Source: CAZXYS01 sp964645005
GTDB lineage: Bacteria > Bacteroidota > Ignavibacteria > Kapaibacteriales > UBA2268
Direction of reading: 5' to 3'
DNA length: 25,159 nucleotides
Assembly (NCBI GenBank): GCA_964645005.1
Contig: CAZXYS010000047.1
Location: 1 to 25,159, forward strand
Shown here: positions 1 to 6,115 of the stretch, in pieces
Position numbering within the stretch: the first letter of the stretch is position 1
Layout of the letters: every line of letters starts with the position of its first letter
Translations under genes and position numbers: made by a program
The notes under the pieces: model-generated
Seen by the model: the letters and a program-made list of their open reading frames with translations, nothing else
Told to the model about the DNA's origin: nothing
Databases searched by the model: none

Positions 1-154
1 TCCGGAGTCCCTTATATATCAATCACTTACTTAATTTAAGTGTCAAAGTCAAGAAGAATAAAAGGAATCTACTAATTGAATTTTTACCCCATCTTAAACA
101 ATTGTACTTTAACGGCATACAAATCAAATTAATGTAAGTTATACTGTATTGCGA

Positions 155-267
155 CTACCCCTACTCTATCATCCCCGGCGCTCTACTTGATATGTCGTAC
201 ACGACGTGGTTTATGCAACGCACCTCGCTTATTATTCGGTTGGACTTTCCAGCAGTAAGTCACGGGG
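155..267 (-). pseudogene. Decayed 3'-terminal fragment of guaA
   Basis: Read on the minus strand, 161-241 translates as NRIISEVRCINHVVYDIS followed by SRAPGMIE, which matches the C-terminus of the intact GuaA of this window (NRIINEVRGINRVTYDIT, SKPPGTIE) at 18 of 26 residues. The Trp codon near the end has become TAG (161-163) and the original stop is still recognisable as TAG at 155-157. Over 155-244 the two DNAs match at about 60 of 90 bases by hand alignment. Upstream of 244 the similarity continues, after a one-base frameshift, to about 267 (P-R-D-L-L-L against P-Y-E-V-L-A). Nothing else of guaA is present. It lies in the same orientation as the intact gene, 4.1 kb downstream of it. It may be the displaced 3' end left by an island insertion, or the residue of an older guaA. 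Confidence 0.8.
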
Positions 268-340
268 TATTGTTGATGATGTAGAATAATTATCGCAGCA
301 TGCTGCTGAGAATGATCCCATCAGTGGGATGAAACATGCA
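268..340. other. Intergenic stretch with small hairpins
   Basis: The 73 bases between the guaA relic and the potassium channel gene hold a 12-base palindrome GCAGCATGCTGC at 295-306 and a 6-bp hairpin ATCCCA/TGGGAT at 315-330 with a 4-base loop. Neither is followed by a convincing T-run on the minus strand, so I do not call a terminator. Bases 1-154, left of the relic, show no gene or structure I recognise. Confidence 0.4.
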
Positions 341-2029
341 TCATGAAAAATAATTCTTCAAAAAAAGATCTTCAGATTCTCTTTTACCAATTAAGATTAA
401 TAAAGCATCCTCATTGAATTCAATATTTGGATCAGGATTAACAAATGTTTCGTCATCTTGTTTAATTGCAATAACATTGCATCCGGTATTTTGTCTGATA
501 TTCGAATTCTTCAGATTGCTGCCAACAAGTCTTGAAGGGACTTTTGATGTAAACACATCTATCCCTTCGCTCAGCATTATTATTTGGTGCTCTTTATGAA
601 AATTGAATACGGCATTAGCTGTCAGTGATGTGTAAGACATTACCAAATCAGCGCCGGCTCTTCTTAAAGTAGAAACATTTTTATCGGTATTTGCTCTGCT
701 GATGATCTGTATATCCGGTCTTAATCTTCTACAATAGATAGTAAGATAAATATTCATGTCATCATCGCTTGTGGATATTATCACTGATGGAGCCTTTTCA
801 ATTCCGGCTTCTTCCAGAATCTTTATATCTGCGGCATTCCCAACTATTGTCTTATCAGAGATCGTTACATTTTTTTGTTCTTTCTCAATCATGATAAAAT
901 CGATTTCCCGTTGAGTCAGACCATTAGCAACAAATTTTCCAACTCTGCCTGAACCAATTATTACTACCGGATGTGTTTGTGTTCCGTAAATAATAAATGT
1001 TTCATTATAATAATCAATATTTTCCTTCTCGCCAACTATGACAAGTACCGTAGATTTTTGAATAACATAATCCGGTTTGGCATCGATAAAGTCGCCATGT
1101 TCCCAAAAACCAATAACATTGATACCAATATTTTCCCGCAGATGCAACTCCGGCAGGGTTTTACCTATTAGGGGCGTGCCCATCGCCGGAGCCTCTGCGA
1201 TGATTAAATTCTCGAATTGTCCAATATTAGTAGCCGAAGCATTAAAACCTAATGTTCTTCTTGCAAATGCTTCGCCAATCATCTTTCGCGGTTCAAAAAC
1301 TAAGTCACTGCCGGCTAATTCTAAAATATCAACTGAATCATGCGAATCAGCCGTCGTAACAATTTGAGTAGTTTGGGTAAATTCCCTGATTGTAAAAGCA
1401 ATGTTTGTATTAATTTCGTCAGAATTCGAAGCGAAGATCATAGATGCTCCATCTGTGCGCATTTTTTTATAAGTTTCCGGGTCATCCAGGAATCCATAAC
1501 CAACTTTATAACCAATATCATAAATCTCCAAAGCCTTTTTCAGGTCATCCAGAATTATTATATAATCATTCCCATATCTTGTAAATTTTTCTATTAATGA
1601 TACAGTAATTTCTTCAAAAGATGTAAAAATAATATGGTCTTTTGTACCTACTGGAAGTGATCTGGGAGCTCTGGATTTTTTCTGTGCTTCTATCCAGGGT
1701 GAATAAAAGAATTGAATGAATGTGAAAGGCAAGAGAACTAAAAGCAGCAAAATTCCGGACATGAGTACAACTATTGAAAATAATCTTCCTAAATCACTAT
1801 GAAATGTAATATCTCCGAAACCAAGAGTACTCATTACCGTAAGCGCCCAATAAAACCCTGTTACCCAACTATGATTTTGACCTTCGTAATCCATTATTAC
1901 GTGAAAAAAAACAGTATAAACACTAACCAATAAAAACAGTATTAATATAAAAATAAACAGAAATTTTAAGTTCCGTTTTGAACTTTTATTTTGAAAGAAG
2001 TAAGAAAGTTGAGAGCTGATAAACTTCAT
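341..2029 (-). CDS. Two-TM potassium channel with two RCK (TrkA-type) modules
   Basis: 562-residue inner-membrane ion channel subunit. A first membrane helix at about 21-45, a pore helix and the selectivity filter TLGFGD at 68-73 (a GFG variant of the K+-channel TVGYGD signature) and a second helix at about 80-108 form a minimal MthK-like pore. Two cytoplasmic RCK units follow. The first (about 130-340) has no intact glycine-rich loop. The second begins HPVVIIGSGRVG at 353-364 with the full GxGxxG nucleotide-binding motif and is followed by a TrkA-C-like end. By family it should conduct K+ and be gated by a nucleotide or ion bound to the RCK ring. The gene stands alone, 350 bp from the zinc-finger gene upstream and just before the guaA relic, so it may be island cargo. 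Ligand and physiological role cannot be read from the sequence. Confidence 0.88.
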   Translation of the reverse strand: MKFISSQLSYFFQNKSSKRNLKFLFIFILILFLLVSVYTVFFHVIMDYEGQNHSWVTGFYWALTVMSTLGFGDITFHSDLGRLFSIVVLMSGILLLLVLLPFTFIQFFYSPWIEAQKKSRAPRSLPVGTKDHIIFTSFEEITVSLIEKFTRYGNDYIIILDDLKKALEIYDIGYKVGYGFLDDPETYKKMRTDGASMIFASNSDEINTNIAFTIREFTQTTQIVTTADSHDSVDILELAGSDLVFEPRKMIGEAFARRTLGFNASATNIGQFENLIIAEAPAMGTPLIGKTLPELHLRENIGINVIGFWEHGDFIDAKPDYVIQKSTVLVIVGEKENIDYYNETFIIYGTQTHPVVIIGSGRVGKFVANGLTQREIDFIMIEKEQKNVTISDKTIVGNAADIKILEEAGIEKAPSVIISTSDDDMNIYLTIYCRRLRPDIQIISRANTDKNVSTLRRAGADLVMSYTSLTANAVFNFHKEHQIIMLSEGIDVFTSKVPSRLVGSNLKNSNIRQNTGCNVIAIKQDDETFVNPDPNIEFNEDALLILIGKRESEDLFLKNYFS

Positions 2030-2268
2030 ACAATATTTAACTTATAGTTTAAATAACTTAACTGAATATAAAATTAACTAATTATTGCAATTATCCAAAG
2101 TGAAATAATGAATTATCTCTCAATTAACTCTTGCGGGCACGCCAGTGCAACTTAAAATGGGTTTTGGTCACAACTTCACTTCCCATTTTCAACAATTGTA
2201 GAAGATAATTCTAATTTTGACAAAGATATAAAACCATCAATTTATATTAATCAAGTGCTCTTTGGTCT
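2030..2268. other. Gap with one inverted repeat
   Basis: This gap lies between the potassium channel start and the broken zinc-finger copy. It holds an 8-bp inverted repeat AAAATGGG (2154-2161) / CCCATTTT (2182-2189) with a 20-base loop, and at 2221-2228 an isolated match, on the minus strand, to the Bacteroidota -7 box (TATCTTTG) without a matching -33 box at the right distance. No open frame here looks coding. Short stretches such as 2128-2155 vaguely resemble the GC-rich block near 10.3 kb. Confidence 0.3.
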
Positions 2269-2361
2269 TTAATAACATGTAATTTGAGTCTCATTTAATA
2301 CATTATCGACTTTTTTTGATTCAAACTCCGTATTCCCGCAGTTATGGCATTCTTTCATCAT
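2269..2361 (-). pseudogene. Truncated duplicate of the YgiT-type zinc-finger gene
   Basis: A minus-strand mini-frame of 30 codons starts ATG-ATG at 2361 and reads MMKECHNCGNTEFESKKVDN before diverging (VLNETQITCY, then stop at 2269-2271). The first 20 codons are nearly the same as the start of the neighbouring zinc-finger gene (MTNKCHNCGNTEFESKKVDN). Differences are mostly at third codon positions, so the duplication is not very recent. It keeps only the first of the two CxxC pairs and so cannot form the complete zinc ribbon. It lies 19 bp after the stop of the full gene and in the same direction, as expected for a tandem duplication that was then deleted. A translated 30-residue peptide cannot be excluded. 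Confidence 0.75.
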
Positions 2362-2380
2362 TTATTTCTATTCTGAAATA

Positions 2381-2614
2381 TCAATTAAAATCATACACTT
2401 CCGCTTCAATTTTTTTAATCCTGTTCGATTTTTTTTGGATAAGAGCTAAAGTTTCTCGCTGAGTCTCCGGCGTAAAATACTTTTCGCCGCAGCGGGTGCA
2501 GGCGAGGGCAGGAATATTCTTGACCAGATATAATTTATCGTCAATGTTAAAAACATTATCAACTTTTTTTGATTCAAATTCCGTGTTTCCGCAGTTATGG
2601 CATTTGTTGGTCAT
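2381..2614 (-). CDS. YgiT-type (MqsA N-terminal-like) zinc-finger protein, third gene of darTG operon
   Basis: 77-residue protein with two CxxC pairs, CHNC near residue 5 and CTRC near residue 39, spaced as in the YgiT-type zinc ribbon found in the N-terminal half of MqsA and in many stand-alone small proteins of toxin-antitoxin loci. The tail (ETQRETLALIQKKSNRIKKI, then EAEVYDF) also follows that family. There is no C-terminal helix-turn-helix, so unlike MqsA it should not bind DNA by that route. Its ATG follows the darG stop after a single base (TGA-A-ATG), which implies translational coupling. Relatives are usually paired with MqsR- or DUF4258-type toxins. None is seen here, so it is either an orphan antitoxin or an accessory of DarTG. 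The assignment to the family is firm and the role is inferred. Confidence 0.85.
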   Translation of the reverse strand: MTNKCHNCGNTEFESKKVDNVFNIDDKLYLVKNIPALACTRCGEKYFTPETQRETLALIQKKSNRIKKIEAEVYDFN

Positions 2615-2615
2615 T

Positions 2616-3683
2616 TCAATTGTCAGATGAATTTGTAATTAAAGTCTGTTTGTAGGGATATAGAAATTCTTCAAACTCCATTAATCTATCGAATGCAATA
2701 TGTATATAATATGGTTTCATTAGATCTTTTTTTCTTCGTGTCCAATTGCTTATGTCAGACTCAATTTCATCTATATCAAACGTTTTTTTATTTTGGATAA
2801 TAAAATCAATAGCGCCAAGAAGCTCTATGCTCAAAGGCGTTTCAAATCCATCGATAAGTTGATTTATAAGGTTCATCCTTATCTTCTGTTCATCATTAAT
2901 TTCTTGTTCAAGATAATCGTCAATTTCAGGAATAGTATCATAATTTAATTCAATCTCGACATTTGGATTATTATTATCAGTGTTGTAAAAAATATAGTAT
3001 CCGTTTAATACTTTCAATACATGGTTAAGATTATGAGCGTAAGGACCATACCAGCCTTTTTCGAATTTAAGTCTGAGATCCTCGCCAAATCTTTGTATAA
3101 AATAAGCTAATTTCTGAGCTACCAAAAGAGTGATATCATCGCCTAAAGCTAAATAATTCCTGAAAGACCCAAGTAATATCGCTCTTGAGCCAGTTAACTC
3201 AGGTTTCTGTTTTTTGTTATTTTCCTTTGGAATAAAAGATGGTTCATAAACATTAATTTTTATATTTTTAAACTGCGAAAGATACTTTTCGATCAGATGT
3301 TTTACTTTATCCCATTCTAATTTTCCATTACCCGCGCCCAACGGTGGAATTGCTATAGACTTTATGTTTTTTATCCGAATAATTCTTACTAATTCTTTCA
3401 AACCTTCTTCGATATATTCATATTTTGAAGGATTGCGCCAGTGGACTTTTGTGGGAAAATTAATAATATATTTTGGTTGGAACTGACCGGTTTGGGTGAT
3501 TAATAGCTTCCCTGTTCGTAACTCGTTATTATCGCAAGCCTGCTTATAAATTTTATAATTCTGAGGAAAAGCTTTTTTGAAAGCCAACGCAACACCTTTG
3601 CCCATAACACCAACTGTGTTGACGGAATTTACCAGAGCTTCGGCTTCGTCGTTAACAATATTTCCCTTTTTGTAGATGATCAT
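2616..3683 (-). CDS. darG: DarG-type antitoxin: macrodomain ADP-ribosylglycohydrolase
   Basis: 355 residues, the usual length for DarG. Residues 1 to about 150 are a macrodomain: GNIVNDEAEALVNSVN, then GVMGKGVALAFKKAFP, then YIINFPTKVHWR, whose Lys corresponds to the catalytic lysine of the DarG class, and SIAIPPLGAGNGKLEW. After a short Lys-rich linker, residues about 165-345 form the C-terminal domain typical of DarG (LTGSRAILLGSFRNYLALGD, then GWYGPYAHNLNHVL), which in studied systems binds and blocks DarT. By family the protein removes ADP-ribose from thymidine bases in DNA and also neutralises the toxin directly. It starts 3 bases after the darT stop and ends 1 base before the zinc-finger gene. 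All parts needed for activity appear present. Confidence 0.94.
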   Translation of the reverse strand: MIIYKKGNIVNDEAEALVNSVNTVGVMGKGVALAFKKAFPQNYKIYKQACDNNELRTGKLLITQTGQFQPKYIINFPTKVHWRNPSKYEYIEEGLKELVRIIRIKNIKSIAIPPLGAGNGKLEWDKVKHLIEKYLSQFKNIKINVYEPSFIPKENNKKQKPELTGSRAILLGSFRNYLALGDDITLLVAQKLAYFIQRFGEDLRLKFEKGWYGPYAHNLNHVLKVLNGYYIFYNTDNNNPNVEIELNYDTIPEIDDYLEQEINDEQKIRMNLINQLIDGFETPLSIELLGAIDFIIQNKKTFDIDEIESDISNWTRRKKDLMKPYYIHIAFDRLMEFEEFLYPYKQTLITNSSDN

Positions 3684-3686
3684 ATT

Positions 3687-4310
3687 TTAATAATAATAGT
3701 TTTTTCGAATTTTAGCAACTAAATTTTCTAACGAGTATATTTCTTTTAATTTATCAACTTTTTCTAGCGCACTTTTATTATAAACTGCTATACCAATAAT
3801 ATCTTGTAATTTGATTGTCTGATAAATTAAAAATTCGGCTTGTTTTCTTCTTTTCCGGTCTTGATCTTCCTCAGTATTAGCCCAAAATTCATCCTCAATA
3901 ACATCCCAATCAAGTTTATCCAAATCTTTAATTGAATCAAATACTTTAGAAACACTCGCATTTGCCTTCCCATCAGTAAAATAATACAAATAATCTTCAT
4001 CAACAATCTTTTCAATCGAAGAAACTAAATAAACGATCTCTTCTGGCTCTCTTTGTTGGACATCTTTAAATCCATGTCTGATCATATATAGCATTGGCGC
4101 CTTGGCGCAAAAGTAAAAGCTTACGAAATCACTTAACTTAAGATTACCCGTAATAATTCTACTTTTTCTAATGTTGATTAGCGAACTATCCCCTATCGGA
4201 ATATAATTTGGATCTTTTAACACGAAATTTTGAGAGCATATTTTTCTATTTTGAAAAATATGTTTTAGGTTATCAATGTGAGTAATTCTGTATAAAAGTC
4301 TATTTAACAT
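3687..4310 (-). CDS. darT: DarT-type DNA ADP-ribosyltransferase toxin
   Basis: 207 residues, the full family length (DarT, formerly DUF4433). The N-terminus LLYRITHIDNL carries the conserved His/Asn NAD-pocket region. Arg51 (KSRII) lies where the family's NAD-binding arginine is found. The YFCAKAPMLYMI segment, the LDWDVI region and the helix KRRKQAEFLI with Glu159, the expected catalytic glutamate, follow in order. Known DarT enzymes attach ADP-ribose to thymidine in single-stranded DNA and block replication. Some DarTG systems give phage defence. The gene starts only 9 bases after the guaA stop, and its likely ribosome-binding site (GGAG) lies inside the last codons of guaA, so it is probably transcribed by read-through from guaA and coupled to it. 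It shows no truncation. Confidence 0.93.
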   Translation of the reverse strand: MLNRLLYRITHIDNLKHIFQNRKICSQNFVLKDPNYIPIGDSSLINIRKSRIITGNLKLSDFVSFYFCAKAPMLYMIRHGFKDVQQREPEEIVYLVSSIEKIVDEDYLYYFTDGKANASVSKVFDSIKDLDKLDWDVIEDEFWANTEEDQDRKRRKQAEFLIYQTIKLQDIIGIAVYNKSALEKVDKLKEIYSLENLVAKIRKNYYY

Positions 4311-4319
4311 AATTGATCA

Positions 4320-5861
4320 TCACTCCCACTCTATCGTCCCCGGCGGCTTACTCGTGATATCGTATGTCACGCGGTTAATTCCGCGAACTTCATTGATAAT
4401 CCGGTTGCTCATGCGGGCAAGGACCTCGTAGGGCATGTGATACCAGTCGGCGGTCATGCCGTCGGTGGATGTGACGGCGCGCAGGGCGCAGGTATGCTCG
4501 TAGGTGCGGGCGTCGCCCATCACGCCGACGCTCTTGACCGGCAGCAGTACCGAGAATGCCTGCCATATCTCGTCGTACAAGCCGGCGCTGCGGATCTCTT
4601 CGAGGTAAATGTCGTCGGCTTTGCGCAGCATATCGAGGCGTTCCTCCGTGACGGCGCCTAAGATGCGGATGGCAAGTCCCGGACCCGGGAACGGATGCCG
4701 GTTGACGAACCACTCCGGAATGCCCAGTTCGCGACCGACCTCGCGCACCTCATCTTTGAAAAGCTCGCGTAAAGGTTCCAGCAGCATGAGATTCATCTTC
4801 TCGGGCAGTCCGCCTACGTTGTGGTGCGATTTTATCGTGACTGACGGACCATTTACCGAGACGGATTCAATCACGTCGGGGTATAGAGTCCCCTGCGCGA
4901 GCCACTGCGCATCCTGGAATTTCTTTGCTTCCGCCTCGAAAAGCTCTATGAAAGTATTGCCTATAATCTTCCGCTTCTCTTCGGGATCTTCAACGCCTTC
5001 GAGCCTGTCAAGGAATGTATCCGTGCCATCCACAAGATCAAGATTAATATTGAATGTTTCCGTGAAAAGCTCGTACACCTGCTTGCTTTCGTCGGTGCGC
5101 ATAACGCCGGAATCGATGTGGATGCACTGCAGGCGCCCGCCCAGTGCTTCATTTAGCAGAACTGCGAGTACCGTCGAATCCACACCGCCGCTAACCGCGC
5201 AGATGACGCGTTCATCGCCGACTTTCTCTCTAATTTCTTTTATTGATGTTTCTATAAATGATAGAGCGCTCCAGGTTTCCGTGCAGCCGCAAATTTCTCT
5301 TACGAAATTGTTGAGGATCTTCTTCCCGTGTTCGGTATGGTGGACTTCGGGGTGGAACTGCACGCCGTAGATCTGCTTCTCCTTCGAGCGGACAGCGCAT
5401 ATTGGCGAATTGTCCGAATGGGCGATGATATCGAAGCCGTCCGGCGCTTTTGAGAGGGCGTCGCCATGGCTCATCCAGACGCGCGATCTCTCAGGCAGTT
5501 CCTTGAAAAGATCTTCTTTTGAATCTATCGTTAAAAATGCACTGCCGTATTCACGGCGGGCAGCGGGATCAACCTTACCGTTATTCTGGTGGGCTGTCAC
5601 CTGCAAGCCGTAGCAAATGCCCAGTACCGGAACTCCGAAAGCGGAAATATCGAAGTCCGGCAGCGGTGAATTTTCCTCGAACACACTGGATGGACTGCCG
5701 GAAAGAATTATGCCGGAAGGTTGAGAATCACGTATTTCTTTTTCGTTGACGCTAAATGGTTTTATCTCGGCAAAAACGTCGCATTCGCGCACTTTTCGTG
5801 CTATCAACTGCGTGTATTGCGAGCCGAAATCGAGTATTATTATCTTTTCGCTTTTTTCCAT
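4320..5861 (-). CDS. guaA: GMP synthase (glutamine-hydrolysing)
   Basis: 513 residues, full length for GuaA, which converts XMP, glutamine and ATP to GMP in the last step of guanylate synthesis. The class I glutamine amidotransferase domain has Cys83 (GICYGLQ) and His170/Glu172 (QFHPEVHH). The ATP-pyrophosphatase domain has the SGGVDST loop at 224-230. The C-terminal dimerisation domain ends KPPGTIEWE, as usual. The gene is clearly richer in G+C than the darTG and nuclease genes beside it. No Shine-Dalgarno is visible at the ATG. A -7-like box (TAAATTTG on the minus strand, 5918-5925) lies about 55 bases upstream but has no good -33 partner. I see no purine riboswitch in the 137 bases up to the palindrome. 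The last ~35 codons have a decayed second copy at 155-267. Confidence 0.98.
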   Translation of the reverse strand: MEKSEKIIILDFGSQYTQLIARKVRECDVFAEIKPFSVNEKEIRDSQPSGIILSGSPSSVFEENSPLPDFDISAFGVPVLGICYGLQVTAHQNNGKVDPAARREYGSAFLTIDSKEDLFKELPERSRVWMSHGDALSKAPDGFDIIAHSDNSPICAVRSKEKQIYGVQFHPEVHHTEHGKKILNNFVREICGCTETWSALSFIETSIKEIREKVGDERVICAVSGGVDSTVLAVLLNEALGGRLQCIHIDSGVMRTDESKQVYELFTETFNINLDLVDGTDTFLDRLEGVEDPEEKRKIIGNTFIELFEAEAKKFQDAQWLAQGTLYPDVIESVSVNGPSVTIKSHHNVGGLPEKMNLMLLEPLRELFKDEVREVGRELGIPEWFVNRHPFPGPGLAIRILGAVTEERLDMLRKADDIYLEEIRSAGLYDEIWQAFSVLLPVKSVGVMGDARTYEHTCALRAVTSTDGMTADWYHMPYEVLARMSNRIINEVRGINRVTYDITSKPPGTIEWE

Positions 5862-5998
5862 ATCAAAAACTTTTAGTTATCAATTTTATAATTATCCGAA
5901 AATAACTAATTTTTACTCAAATTTAATGATATTTAACCCGGATGTTTCATTAGGACTACTCACTTTTACGAACATAGTACATTTAAAAGAATTAGAGA

Positions 5999-6049
5999 AA
6001 CCACCCCTGTATCCCCTCCTTACTAAGGAGGGGAAAAGAAGGGGTGGTT
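5999..6049. repeat. Nested palindromic repeat (two stems)
   Basis: Outer arms AACCACCCCT (5999-6008) and AGGGGTGGTT (6040-6049) are perfect complements and enclose a second perfect stem CCCCTCCTT (6013-6021) / AAGGAGGGG (6025-6033) with a 3-base loop. The element lies between the nuclease gene and guaA, about 140 bases upstream of guaA. Similar C-rich palindromes are dispersed in many Bacteroidota and cyanobacterial genomes. It has no T-run on either side, so it is better called a REP/MITE-like element than an intrinsic terminator, although it could still attenuate transcription. Confidence 0.8.
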
Positions 6050-6115
6050 AAGTTCTTAGGATTAAGCTATTTATTCTACTATATGTTTATCCTATTGCAA
6101 AATATGGGTTTAAGA

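Noticed and set aside
4390..4713. Arg/His-rich minus-strand frame inside guaA
   Set aside because: It is an out-of-frame shadow of the GC-rich guaA reading frame and lacks a start signal.
4609..5370. Long plus-strand frame of 253 codons opposite guaA
   Set aside because: It is antisense to a complete essential gene, Ser-rich, with no ribosome site or recognisable motif.
5862..5998. Purine riboswitch upstream of guaA
   Set aside because: The leader is short and AT-rich and shows none of the conserved purine-aptamer core.
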